Notes under the pieces: model-generated
What the model was told of the DNA's origin: nothing
The model's input: the letters and a program-made list of their open reading frames with translations, nothing else
Databases searched by the model: none
Origin: Jeotgalibaca ciconiae
Lineage (GTDB): Bacteria; Bacillota; Bacilli; Lactobacillales; Aerococcaceae
NCBI RefSeq assembly: GCF_003955755.1
Contig: NZ_CP034465.1
Location: forward strand, 1,916,001-1,980,000
Length of the DNA stretch: 64,000 nt
Reading direction: 5' to 3'
Part shown: positions 1 to 7,998 of the stretch, in pieces
How the letters are laid out: each line of letters starts with the position of its first letter
Numbering within the stretch: the first letter of the stretch is position 1
Program-made: the position numbers and the translations under genes

Positions 1-2
1 AT

Positions 3-248
3 TATCTTGATGAAGTAACGGTTACGGGCACAAAAGGAAAAATGTCTTTTTCAGGAACGGGTGTTACGGATTTAATTGTCAATGGACAAGCCGTTGAATT
101 TGAAAATCCAGAACATGTTGGTTTAGCTTATATCCAACAAATCATAAACGAGTTACTTGGTAAAGGCAAAAGCCCAGCAAACACTATACAAGCAGCTCGA
201 ACGATTCAAATTTTTGATGAATTACTGAAGGATAACTACCGAAAATAA
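3..248 (+). CDS. Gfo/Idh/MocA-family oxidoreductase, C-terminal fragment
   Basis: This is the 3' end of a gene whose start lies before the window; the reading frame is open from base 3 and stops at 246-248. About 81 residues are visible. They read like the C-terminal alpha/beta domain of NAD(P)-dependent Gfo/Idh/MocA sugar and inositol dehydrogenases: a short strand region, then NPEHVGLAYIQQIINELL, then a GKSPANT segment and a final helix with AARTIQIFDEL, the usual family ending. The Rossmann domain is outside the window, so the substrate cannot be judged. An internal ATG at 42 should not be taken as the start because upstream codons are in frame and protein-like. No clear terminator follows before the next gene. 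Confidence 0.7.
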   Translation, partial: YLDEVTVTGTKGKMSFSGTGVTDLIVNGQAVEFENPEHVGLAYIQQIINELLGKGKSPANTIQAARTIQIFDELLKDNYRK

Positions 249-337
249 AGAGGTATTATTTGTAATCGTTTTTCAATTCCGATACCATTATAAGTGAAGA
301 TAACAGGAGTTATCTCAAAAAAGTAAAGGTGGTAAAA

Positions 338-958
338 ATGATGAAAATATGGAAAACAGTAACTTTTACAGCATTTTCAGCACTAACTTTAGCAGCTTGT
401 AATAACAGTCCGGCTGAAGTAGATGGACCACCCGTTGATCCTGGCACAGGAAATGAAACTTCAAGTGCGGTTGAAAGTGCGCCTCCAATTGATCAGAACG
501 AAAGCGTAGGAGAATCAAGTGCAGACGATTCTACTGTAAATGTAATTACCCTAGATGAAGCGTTGGATGTCTATTGGCAAGAGTACCCAGAAGCTCAAAT
601 TGAAGGAGTAGACTTTGATAAAGATTGGGGCGAATGGACCTACGAAATTACCGGTGTCTTTGATAACCGCGAGTATGAAGTAGAAATCAATGCAGTAAAT
701 TCAGAGATAATGAATGTTGATGAAGATGATGTGGATAATGATAATCGTTATTTGAATTTCGATTCAATCATGGATCCACAAGAAGCGATTGATATTGCAC
801 GCCAAGAAGTAGCGGAAGACGCTACCTTAGAAGGCTGGAACTTAGATGTAGACGATGATCAAAATCGTCCGGAATACGAAATAGAATTTGAAGGAACCGA
901 TGATCGTGACGTAACCCTTCATGCTGAAACAGGTGACATTATCGAAATTGACAACTAA
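338..958 (+). CDS. PepSY-domain lipoprotein
   Basis: A secreted, lipid-anchored protein of about 206 residues. The N-terminus has a basic start, a hydrophobic stretch and a lipobox, LTLAAC, followed by a Ser/Glu/Pro-rich linker to about residue 75. Two PepSY-like units follow, each with a (D/E)EA...A helix and a strand pattern ending in VE(I/F): roughly 75-135 (ITLDEALDVYWQEYP) and 145-206 (MDPQEAIDIARQEV). PepSY units are found in peptidase propeptides and cell-wall lipoproteins, where they may inhibit proteases or bind peptides; the exact role is unknown. The ATG at 338 follows AAAGGTGG with 5 bases between; ATG 341 is equally possible, while GTG 329 lies on the ribosome site. It is strongly acidic and is a single-gene unit ended by the terminator at 976. 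Confidence 0.75.
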   Translation: MMKIWKTVTFTAFSALTLAACNNSPAEVDGPPVDPGTGNETSSAVESAPPIDQNESVGESSADDSTVNVITLDEALDVYWQEYPEAQIEGVDFDKDWGEWTYEITGVFDNREYEVEINAVNSEIMNVDEDDVDNDNRYLNFDSIMDPQEAIDIARQEVAEDATLEGWNLDVDDDQNRPEYEIEFEGTDDRDVTLHAETGDIIEIDN

Positions 959-975
959 AGAACTAAATTTATTAC

Positions 976-1006
976 AGGATATCCGATGAAAAGGATATCT
1001 TTTTTT
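976..1006 (+). terminator. Intrinsic terminator of the PepSY lipoprotein gene
   Basis: A 9-bp stem (AGGATATCC pairing with GGATATCTT, one G-U) with an 8-base loop is followed by a T run. Repeat copy 1 begins two bases after the T run. Confidence 0.85.
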
Positions 1007-1007
1007 A

Positions 1008-1164
1008 TAGACTAGGGGATTATAAGTTCAGCCATCAATGTCTAGCTCCCAAGTCCTGACCTAGTGAAAAAAAGATAAATTTGCCCCATTGCGCGCTTCG
1101 CTGCTCATTCAGGGTCAAATTTCCTATTTTTTCATAGGCCAAGGCGGACTTGTCCGCTTTTCTT
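1008..1164 (+). repeat. 157-bp terminator-associated repeat, copy 1 (short form)
   Basis: One of four near-identical copies in the window (also 5768, 53814, 61041). It begins TAGACTAGGGG and ends GTCCGCTTTTCTT. Inside are three complementary pairs: ACTAGG with CCTAGT near the left end, TGAAAAAA...AAATTTG with CAAATTT...TTTTTTCA in the middle, and a final terminator-like hairpin (GCGGA, CTTG loop, TCCGC, T-rich tail). It has no reading frame of note. The rest of this 394-bp intergenic stretch holds the terminator before it and the promoter/cre region after it. Confidence 0.9.
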
Positions 1165-1269
1165 ACGCTTAAATCTTGTATCTTTTCCTTTTCCTCAAAA
1201 AATCCTAAGAGATATTAGTCTTGAAAGCATCTATGTATCAGCGTTTTACAGAGATTAATTATTCTAAAC

Positions 1270-1327
1270 TAGACAGGATTAGTGTCTATGTGCTATAACT
1301 AAATTAGAAGGAATGGAAACGCTATCA
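1270..1327 (+). promoter_or_regulatory. Promoter with CcpA (cre) box for the opine dehydrogenase/B12 operon
   Basis: An extended -10 (TGCTATAAC, 1291-1299) lies 18 bases after TAGACA (1270-1275). TAGACA also forms an inverted pair with TGTCTA at 1283-1288, a possible operator over the -35. TGGAAACGCTATCA at 1314-1327 matches the cre consensus TGWNANCGNTNWCA at all but one defined position and sits just after the expected transcription start, the arrangement of CcpA repression. The assignment is by motif only. Confidence 0.6.
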
Positions 1328-1352
1328 TAATTATAAAAGGAAGGGTGAGGAC

Positions 1353-2420
1353 ATGAGAGTAACTGTTATTGGAGCAGGTAATTCAGGGTTAGCAATGGCG
1401 GCCCATTTAACTTTATATGGGAATGAAGTGACATTGTGGAATCGTACAAAAAAGAATATAGAGATACTGATAGACTATCCCGTTATTCATTGCTCTGGAA
1501 TTATCGAAGGAAGTGCAGAAATTGCTTGCGTAACCAATGATTTATCAGAAGCTTTAGAGAACCCTGAAATCGTATTTATTACTACGCCTGCGTTTTCGCA
1601 TGCGTTACTAGCAAAACAATTCGCCCAAACATTAAAGCGAAATACAACCATTATATTGAACCCGGGAAGAACATTCGGTGCCATGGAATTTCGACATGAA
1701 TTCAAGCAAAGGAATGCCGCAATAGATCCACTGATTGCGGAGACTCAAACCATTCTATACACTTGTCGAAAAACAAGTGATAACGAAGTAGAAGTGTATG
1801 CCTTGAAGAATGACGTTTTAATTTCTACGATAAATGGAACAGATAATGCAGAATTGGTTCAAAAGATGCCTCATTGTTTAAGAGGTAAGTTTATTCCCGC
1901 TGAATCGATTATTGAGACATCCATTGGAAATGTGGGGATGATTATGCACTGCGCTCCCATTTTATTAAATACAGGATGGGTTGAAAGTGACGAACATGAT
2001 TTTTGTTATTACCGAGAAGGAATAAGTCCCACAATTGCCGTGTTTATTGAGAAAATGGACCGTGAAAGACAAGAAGTCGCTCGTTTGTTAGGCCATCCGA
2101 TTGAGTCTGCCGAAGAATGGATGAAGCGAACCTACGATTTAGCAGGCGATAATTTTTATGAAGTTATTCAGCAAAATGAAGCATACCGCACCATCTTAGG
2201 ACCTAAAAATCTGATGCACCGGTATATCACGGAAGACATACCAACAGGTCTGGTACCCTTGGAAGCAGTTGGAAAAGAATTAGGACTTGAAATGAAACAC
2301 ATTGGTCTTATTATCGATCTTGCGTCCGCCTTATTAGATATTGATTTCCGCAAAGAAGGTCGCAATTTACGAGAAGTGTTTGATGCAAGAGACCTATCAC
2401 TTCGAAGTATCTTAAATTAA
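1353..2420 (+). CDS. Opine dehydrogenase-family protein (NAD/NADP octopine/nopaline dehydrogenase)
   Basis: A 355-residue two-domain dehydrogenase. The N-terminal Rossmann fold opens with VIGAGNSGLAMAAHL (GxGxxG, residues 5-19), and the C-terminal half resembles the octopine/nopaline/lysopine dehydrogenase domain, with the conserved IGNVGMIMHCAPILLNTGW segment near residues 190-208 and EKMDRER at about 232. Family members join or split an amino acid and an alpha-keto acid using NAD(P)H. The start ATG has GTGAGGA just before it. The next gene follows after 13 bases, so the two are co-transcribed. The partner is a cobalamin-binding mutase-like protein, which suggests a catabolic pathway for an amino acid or opine-like compound. 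A cre box precedes it. The substrate is unknown; a related 2-dehydropantoate reductase-like activity is the main alternative. Confidence 0.75.
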   Translation: MRVTVIGAGNSGLAMAAHLTLYGNEVTLWNRTKKNIEILIDYPVIHCSGIIEGSAEIACVTNDLSEALENPEIVFITTPAFSHALLAKQFAQTLKRNTTIILNPGRTFGAMEFRHEFKQRNAAIDPLIAETQTILYTCRKTSDNEVEVYALKNDVLISTINGTDNAELVQKMPHCLRGKFIPAESIIETSIGNVGMIMHCAPILLNTGWVESDEHDFCYYREGISPTIAVFIEKMDRERQEVARLLGHPIESAEEWMKRTYDLAGDNFYEVIQQNEAYRTILGPKNLMHRYITEDIPTGLVPLEAVGKELGLEMKHIGLIIDLASALLDIDFRKEGRNLREVFDARDLSLRSILN

Positions 2421-2433
2421 AGGAGGATGGAAT

Positions 2434-4362
2434 ATGACTATAAAAGATAACGAAGTATTTGCTTTATTAAAGCCTTCACTGGATGCACACACCCTCGGAG
2501 TAAACGCAGCGGCTGAATTGTTACGTGATTGTGGCTACCGAGTGGAAACAGGAGATACTCAAATTTCTCAAGTGATCAACGATATTCGCTATTCCTCCAA
2601 TCAGGAAAAACTTATTAGCTGGTTAAAGGAAAATAAAATTACTTATATTGGCTTAAGTTACCGCTTAGATGAGACCGTCGCGGTAGATATGGTCGGACAT
2701 GTTTTATATGCGCTTCGCTCCCATCAAATGCTCGTTCAGCAAGGCGGGCCGATTAATGGCGTATCTTTCGGCGGCTTGCCCCATTCATGTAAGTTAATCC
2801 GCCAACAGTCAAATAATTATGTATTGACATTCCAAGGAAGTGAAACACCGCAAGAAACATTGGAAAAGTATGGTGTGCCGGAGGAACGTATTCCTGCTGA
2901 AATGAAAGAAGGGAGTAAATACGATGAAAATCTACTCAAGTTCGGAGAAGAAGTTATTCGAAAAAAGGCTTATTTAGATTTCAAGCCGGTAGAAAGAGTG
3001 CTATATCCCGATTTTGGTACGCGAAAAGATACAGTCATCAAGAGAGTGGAAGCAACCATGACCGACAATTACCATCCATTAATGCGGGCACATGTCGGAC
3101 CTTTTTCATCCAATGTCAGCAGAGAAAAGAATGTTAAAGAGTTCTTGAATTGGTGTACTCATTTAGCGGATACAAAATATTTAGACATTCTATCGATCGG
3201 GAGTTCTCAGCTTTCCCAATCGAATTTTGGAGAAGACTGGGGCGACAGGCCGAATGGAGGCGGTGTACCAGTCAATAGTAAGGAAGAATTTGAAAAAATT
3301 GCCGATGCTGCCAGCCCAATGCTTGTAAGAACATATTCGGGTACGCAGAGGACGGTGGAAATGGCTAAAGTCTATGAGAATCACCTTAATATCGCTTGGC
3401 ATGCGTTATCCTTGTGGTGGTTTAATAAAATGGACGGCCGTGGTCCTAATGATGTCTATAAAAATTTACAAGCTCATATCGAAACAATGAAATACATTGC
3501 AACAACAGATAAACCATTTGAACCAAATACACCGCATCACTTCTCTTTTCGAGGAGCAGATGATTCAACCTATGTTCTTTCTGCTTATTTAGCTGCAAGG
3601 CTGGCAAAGAAAATGGGTATCAAAACCTTTATCTTGCAAATTATGTTAAACACGCCTCGCTATACATGGGGAATTCAAGATTTAGCGAAAGCACGCGCAG
3701 CATTGGAATTAATCAAGCCTTTAGAAGATGTAAATTTTAAAGTTTTACTACAGCCGCGAGCCGGGTTGGATTACTTCTCGCCAGACTTGGATCAGGCACG
3801 CGTTCAATTAGCTGCCGTATCCGCTCTGATTGACGATATCGAGCCGCGTAACGAGCAGAGCCCGCCGCTTTTACATGTAGTGAGCTACTCAGAGGCAGAT
3901 CATTTGGCAACACCTCCTGTAATCAATGAAAGTGTTCAAATCACACAGTTTGCGATTCAAGAGTACCGACGCTTACGCCGTGCTGGATTAGTAGAAGACA
4001 TGAGTCAAAATGAAGAAGTTGCAGCACGTACACAAGAATTATTGAAAAACGTCCGAATCTTGATAAATGCAATTGAGACATCCGTTCCTGATCCGTACTC
4101 CGCAGAAGGCTTTTATATTATTTTTGCAGCTGGCTTTATGCCGACTCCTTATATTTGGTCGGAGAAAGAAGAGTTCGAATATGTGACTCATTTTCGAACT
4201 AAACCAATAAAAGGCAGTGTAAAAGTAGTCGATAAAGAAGGCAAATCGGTTTCAGCTGAAAAAGTTGCAGAATTTGCAATCAAAAACATCCCGGAAATTA
4301 GCTATCGATTGCAGCAAAAAAGAGCAGGTTTACTCGTAAATATTCCAAATTTAGAAAAATAA
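2434..4362 (+). CDS. Cobalamin-binding mutase-like protein
   Basis: A 642-residue protein. Residues 1-130 look like a B12-binding domain: DAHTLG at 17-22 is the DxHxxG motif whose His replaces the lower cobalamin ligand, GLSYR at 73-77 fits the SxL position, and SFGGLP at 111-116 fits the GG motif. The rest (about 190-600) has the alternating pattern of a TIM-barrel catalytic part and recalls glutamate mutase E-type subunits, with a conserved-looking HHFSFRGADDSTYVLSAYLA segment around 365-385. If so, a B12 domain and a catalytic subunit are joined in one chain, whereas glutamate mutase uses two proteins. ATG follows AAAGGAGG by 8 bases. It is paired with the opine dehydrogenase-like gene. 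Aminomutases and other B12 enzymes are alternatives; the reaction is not known to me. Confidence 0.6.
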   Translation: MTIKDNEVFALLKPSLDAHTLGVNAAAELLRDCGYRVETGDTQISQVINDIRYSSNQEKLISWLKENKITYIGLSYRLDETVAVDMVGHVLYALRSHQMLVQQGGPINGVSFGGLPHSCKLIRQQSNNYVLTFQGSETPQETLEKYGVPEERIPAEMKEGSKYDENLLKFGEEVIRKKAYLDFKPVERVLYPDFGTRKDTVIKRVEATMTDNYHPLMRAHVGPFSSNVSREKNVKEFLNWCTHLADTKYLDILSIGSSQLSQSNFGEDWGDRPNGGGVPVNSKEEFEKIADAASPMLVRTYSGTQRTVEMAKVYENHLNIAWHALSLWWFNKMDGRGPNDVYKNLQAHIETMKYIATTDKPFEPNTPHHFSFRGADDSTYVLSAYLAARLAKKMGIKTFILQIMLNTPRYTWGIQDLAKARAALELIKPLEDVNFKVLLQPRAGLDYFSPDLDQARVQLAAVSALIDDIEPRNEQSPPLLHVVSYSEADHLATPPVINESVQITQFAIQEYRRLRRAGLVEDMSQNEEVAARTQELLKNVRILINAIETSVPDPYSAEGFYIIFAAGFMPTPYIWSEKEEFEYVTHFRTKPIKGSVKVVDKEGKSVSAEKVAEFAIKNIPEISYRLQQKRAGLLVNIPNLEK

Positions 4363-4609
4363 TTCCAAATTTTTTAAAGAGTGATATAATAGTAAAGGAA
4401 CCGATTTCTCATGGGAATTTAATAGAGAAATGATGCATCATCTTTTGATTGATTGCAGAAAAGTGGTATGATAATAAAAGAAAATGACAAAAACAGCTAT
4501 CTGGGTATAGAAAAAGTATTACAAATTTAGAGTAAATATGTATACGAAAAGTCATTTATTTTTGAATTTTAATGATAGTTGTAAACAAAAATTTGGAGGA
4601 ATATATTTT

Positions 4610-5725
4610 ATGCTAATCGGAATACCGAAAGAAATTAAAAACAACGAAAATCGAGTTGGAATTACACCTTTAGGAGTCGAATTGCTTGTTCAAAACGGCC
4701 ACCAAGTAATGGTGCAATCTGGCGGAGGCGTTGGTTCCGGATTCACAGATGAGCAATATCAAGAAGCAGGCGCAAATGTCGAAGCTTCTGCAGAAAAAGT
4801 ATGGTCTGCAGAAATGATTATTAAAGTAAAAGAACCTTTGGAATCGGAATATCAATATTTCCGGAAAGATTTGATTATTTTCACATACTTACATTTAGCA
4901 AATGAACCAGCCTTAACAACGGCATTAGAAGAATCAGGAACAATTGCAATCGGTTATGAAACGATGGTTGGAGAAGCAGGCGACTTGCCACTTTTAAACC
5001 CAATGAGTGTCATTGCTGGACGTTTATCTGTTCAAATCGGCTCACAATTTTTAGAAAGCCAATATGGCGGAAAAGGTGTCTTGATCGGCGGGGTACCGGG
5101 TGTAAAAAATGGTAAAGTTGTTATCATCGGTGGTGGCGTTTCGGGACGTAATGCACTGCAAATCGCTTTAGGGATGGGTGCACATTGTACGGTTTTAGAT
5201 GTGAAGCCAGAAGTACTGAGCGAAATTGAAGCACTATACGGTGCTGACGTAATTACATTAATGTCTAATGAGGTAAATATTGCGAATGCGATCAAAGATG
5301 CAGACATTGTTGTAGGAGCTGTATTGATTCCAGGACGCAAAGCACCAACATTGGTAACAAGTGAAATGGTAGCAGGTATGCAACCGGGATCAGTTATTGT
5401 GGATATTGCAGTAGACCAAGGTGGAATCTTCGAGACAGAAGATCACGTAACTTCTCATGATGACCCAGTTTACGTAAAACACGGTGTCCTTCACTATGCA
5501 GTACCAAACATGCCAGGCGCAGTATCGAGAACGTCTACTATTGCACTGACAAACGTTACACTTCCATATGCAGTGAAAATTGCTAATGAAGGTTATGAAG
5601 CTGCAGGAAAAAGTGATATGACCATCATGACAGGTTTCAACGTTTATAAAGGAAAAGTAACAAACAAAGATGTTGCAGAATCTCTTGATAAAGAGTATGT
5701 AGACATCGCAAAATTAATTAAATAA
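4610..5725 (+). CDS. ald: Alanine dehydrogenase
   Basis: A 371-residue protein, the usual family length, catalysing NAD-dependent reversible oxidative deamination of L-alanine to pyruvate and ammonia in the cytoplasm. It begins MLIGIPKEIKNNENRVGITP, the standard N-terminus with the pyruvate-binding Arg, contains VKVKEPL-like (KVKEPLESEY) and the NAD-binding GGGVSGRNALQIALGMGA (around 175-192), and ends with the family's YVDIAKLIK-type helix. The start at 4610 is chosen because TTGGAGGA precedes it and homologous proteins begin there; an upstream in-frame ATG at 4538 would add 24 unrelated residues. A TATAAT-like hexamer and a TGGTATGAT extended -10 lie in the 247-bp leader. The gene is monocistronic, closed by the terminator at 5735. 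Confidence 0.95.
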   Translation: MLIGIPKEIKNNENRVGITPLGVELLVQNGHQVMVQSGGGVGSGFTDEQYQEAGANVEASAEKVWSAEMIIKVKEPLESEYQYFRKDLIIFTYLHLANEPALTTALEESGTIAIGYETMVGEAGDLPLLNPMSVIAGRLSVQIGSQFLESQYGGKGVLIGGVPGVKNGKVVIIGGGVSGRNALQIALGMGAHCTVLDVKPEVLSEIEALYGADVITLMSNEVNIANAIKDADIVVGAVLIPGRKAPTLVTSEMVAGMQPGSVIVDIAVDQGGIFETEDHVTSHDDPVYVKHGVLHYAVPNMPGAVSRTSTIALTNVTLPYAVKIANEGYEAAGKSDMTIMTGFNVYKGKVTNKDVAESLDKEYVDIAKLIK

Positions 5726-5734
5726 TTTAACGAC

Positions 5735-5766
5735 AAGACGGGACGATAAAAAGTCTCGTCTTTTTT
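5735..5766 (+). terminator. Intrinsic terminator of ald
   Basis: A 10-bp stem (AAGACGGGAC pairing with GTCTCGTCTT, one G-U), loop GATAAAAA, then six Ts. Repeat copy 2 begins directly after it. Confidence 0.9.
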
Positions 5767-5767
5767 A

Positions 5768-5974
5768 TAGACTAGGGGATTATAAGTTCAGCCATCAATG
5801 TCTAGCTCCCAAGTCCTGACCTAGTGAAAAAAAGATAAATTTGGCCCATTGCGCGCTTCGCTGCTCGCTAACGCATATCATTCGACTAACCCGCTGAAGC
5901 GTGAAGTCTCCTGACAATTCAGGGTCAAATTTCCTATTTTTTCATAGGTCAAGGCGGACTTGTCCGCTTTTCTT
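5768..5974 (+). repeat. Terminator-associated repeat, copy 2 (long form, 207 bp)
   Basis: It has the same ends and order as the other copies but carries 50 additional bases (about 5865-5914) between GCTGCTC and ATTCAGGGT. The extra piece contains GAAGCG, which can pair with CGCTTC just upstream, adding a further hairpin. This looks like the complete form, with the other three derived by one internal deletion, or like an insertion into the short form. It occupies most of the 430-bp gap between ald and the ABC exporter. The remainder (5975-6140) is plain AT-rich leader. Confidence 0.9.
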
Positions 5975-6155
5975 ATCAACTAGGCATGATAATAACCAGT
6001 TATCAACCGAATTTTTCTATCCTCATACCCGCGAGACATCTTTCCTCTCTTTTTTTGACCGCTTGTATTATAATAAGGCAAGCTACTCGATTGTGAATGG
6101 GACGTTCAGCAGATTAAAAAAGGATATTAAAAATGAAAGAGAGGAGATAAGCAGA

Positions 6156-7247
6156 ATGTTTTTAGCGTGGAATGAAATTAAGTATTCAAAGACACGGTTT
6201 GCATTAATTATTGGCGTAATGGTACTCGTCTCATACTTAGTTTTTTTTCTGGTCGGTCTCGCATATGGACTGGCGCAAGAAAATAGAACAAGTGTGGATA
6301 AGTGGGGAGCAGATGCAATCATTTTGACAGATGAATCCAATACCAATATTAATATGTCGATGATGCCCCGCAGTGCTGCAGATGATGTGGATGCTCTGGA
6401 GGTCGCTATTTTAGGGCAAACGCCAAACGTTGTACGTAAAGAAGGAGCGACATCTGAAGATGCCAAAATTAGCGTTACTTTCTTCGGAATTGAATCGGAT
6501 AGTTTTATTATGCCGGAAGTACTCGAAGGCGAAGCATTTTCTGAAGATAATGAAGTAGTTGCCGATATCAGTATGCAAGAAGAATACGGGGTAGAACTCG
6601 GCGATAACCTGCAATTAGCTGGGACCGATTTACTGATAAAAGTAGTTGGGTTTACTGAAGATGCGAAATTCAATGTAGCTCCAGTACTTTATACGACAGT
6701 AGGAACTTATCAGGAAGTGCGGTTTGAACAAATAGATGATTCAGAAGAGGGACGGATCAGCGCCATTATTGCAAAAAGTGAAAAAGATGATTTGAATGAT
6801 ATAACCGTTGATAATGATAACTTGCGAGTTTATTCTATTAAAGATTATATTAATGAAATTCCCGGATATACGGCTCAAGTATTGACATTTGGATTAATGA
6901 TTGGTTTTTTGATTGTGATTGCAGCAGTTGTAATTGGGATATTCATTTATGTATTGACCTTACAAAAAGCGAGTATGTTTGGCGTAATGAAAGCACAAGG
7001 TATATCCACTTTTTATATTTCTAAATCGGTTGTTGCTCAAACGTTTCTGTTAGCAGCAATTGGAGTAGGGATTGGATTACTATTAACTGTAGGAACTTCG
7101 TTTATATTGCCTGCGACAGTTCCTTATCGTACAAACTTGCTATTTTTAGGAGGAATTACCGCTCTATTGGTATTCTTTGCAGTGATGGGGGCATTATTCT
7201 CAGTGCGTGCAGTTGCTAAAATTGACCCATTAGAAGCTATCGGATAG
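6156..7247 (+). CDS. ABC exporter permease, FtsX/MacB type (HrtB-like)
   Basis: A 363-residue membrane protein with one N-terminal transmembrane helix (about 15-40), a large extracellular domain of roughly 220 residues, and three C-terminal helices (about 240-345) ending in the typical VAKIDPLEAIG. This is the FtsX/MacB permease layout. The start MFLAWNEIKYSKTRF and the overall pattern recall HrtB of heme exporters and the DevC group. The ATG at 6156 follows GAGAGGAG with good spacing. Longer readings begin inside repeat copy 2 and are not credible. The ATPase gene follows after 11 bases. Heme efflux is the best-known role of this pair type, but no heme-sensing regulator is adjacent, so the substrate remains open. 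Confidence 0.8.
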   Translation: MFLAWNEIKYSKTRFALIIGVMVLVSYLVFFLVGLAYGLAQENRTSVDKWGADAIILTDESNTNINMSMMPRSAADDVDALEVAILGQTPNVVRKEGATSEDAKISVTFFGIESDSFIMPEVLEGEAFSEDNEVVADISMQEEYGVELGDNLQLAGTDLLIKVVGFTEDAKFNVAPVLYTTVGTYQEVRFEQIDDSEEGRISAIIAKSEKDDLNDITVDNDNLRVYSIKDYINEIPGYTAQVLTFGLMIGFLIVIAAVVIGIFIYVLTLQKASMFGVMKAQGISTFYISKSVVAQTFLLAAIGVGIGLLLTVGTSFILPATVPYRTNLLFLGGITALLVFFAVMGALFSVRAVAKIDPLEAIG

Positions 7248-7258
7248 GAGGAGACATC

Positions 7259-7930
7259 ATGAAATTAATTGAATTACAAGACGTATCTAAAAAATTTAAT
7301 GATGGAACGAAAGAAATTCAAGCTCTGAAAAAAACCAACTTCTCTGTAAAATCCGGTGAATTTGTTGCTGTTATTGGACCAAGTGGATCCGGTAAGAGTA
7401 CATTTTTGACAATTATCGGCGGGCTTCAAACGCCATCAGAAGGAAGGGTCATGATTCGTGACCAAAAGTTCAGTGAAGTTAGTCAAAAAGAACGCAGTAA
7501 AATGCGCTTTGAAGAGATTGGATTTATCCTGCAAGCATCAAATTTAGTGCCGTTTCTAACCGTTGAAAATCAAATGCGTTTAGTGAATAAAGTAGACCAA
7601 TCTAAATATGACAAAAAAACTGCTAATACATTATTTGAGGAACTCGGAATAACTGACCTTCGAGATAAATATCCAAGTGATTTATCAGGAGGAGAGAGGC
7701 AGCGCGTCGCAATCGCGAGAGCTTTGTATCATAACCCTTCTGTGATTTTAGCTGACGAACCAACTGCCAGTCTAGATACTGAAAAAGCATTTGAAGTAGT
7801 GGAAATTCTTGCGAGAGAAACAAAAAATAAAAGCAAAGCTACCATTATGGTGACCCATGACGAACGTCTGATTGACTACTGTGACAAAGTATATGTCATG
7901 GAAGATGGCGTCTTAAGATTAAGAGATTAA
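7259..7930 (+). CDS. ABC exporter ATP-binding protein (HrtA/LolD-like)
   Basis: A 223-residue ATPase with all nucleotide-binding motifs: Walker A GPSGSGKST (about 40-48), Q-loop in GFILQASNLVPFL (about 88-100), signature LSGGERQRVAIARAL (about 141-155), Walker B VILADEPTASLD (about 162-173) and the H-loop His in MVTHDERL (about 198). Length and motifs match the MacB/LolD/HrtA class that powers FtsX-type permeases such as the one encoded directly upstream, with which it forms a two-gene operon. GGAGGAG lies before the ATG. There is no obvious terminator before the UV endonuclease gene 68 bases on, so read-through is possible. Confidence 0.9.
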   Translation: MKLIELQDVSKKFNDGTKEIQALKKTNFSVKSGEFVAVIGPSGSGKSTFLTIIGGLQTPSEGRVMIRDQKFSEVSQKERSKMRFEEIGFILQASNLVPFLTVENQMRLVNKVDQSKYDKKTANTLFEELGITDLRDKYPSDLSGGERQRVAIARALYHNPSVILADEPTASLDTEKAFEVVEILARETKNKSKATIMVTHDERLIDYCDKVYVMEDGVLRLRD

Positions 7931-7998
7931 GGAAATGTATTCTTGTGGCCTAAATTATGAAGAGTTGCAAGAATTTTTTTCATACGGAGAAGAGGGGA

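Noticed and set aside
1008-1164. 157-bp repeat as a conventional transposon or group II intron
   Set aside because: It is too short, without terminal inverted repeats of a usual IS, without a transposase, and the domain V-like structure of an intron was not seen; only the insertion preference is similar.
5901-6155. In-frame N-terminal extension of the HrtB-like permease
   Set aside because: It begins inside repeat copy 2, has no ribosome site and gives an unrelated sequence; ATG 6156 has GAGAGGAG before it.
6083-6673. 196-codon minus-strand frame
   Set aside because: It lies entirely antisense to the ABC permease gene, with Ser/Ile-rich composition typical of a shadow frame and no ribosome site.
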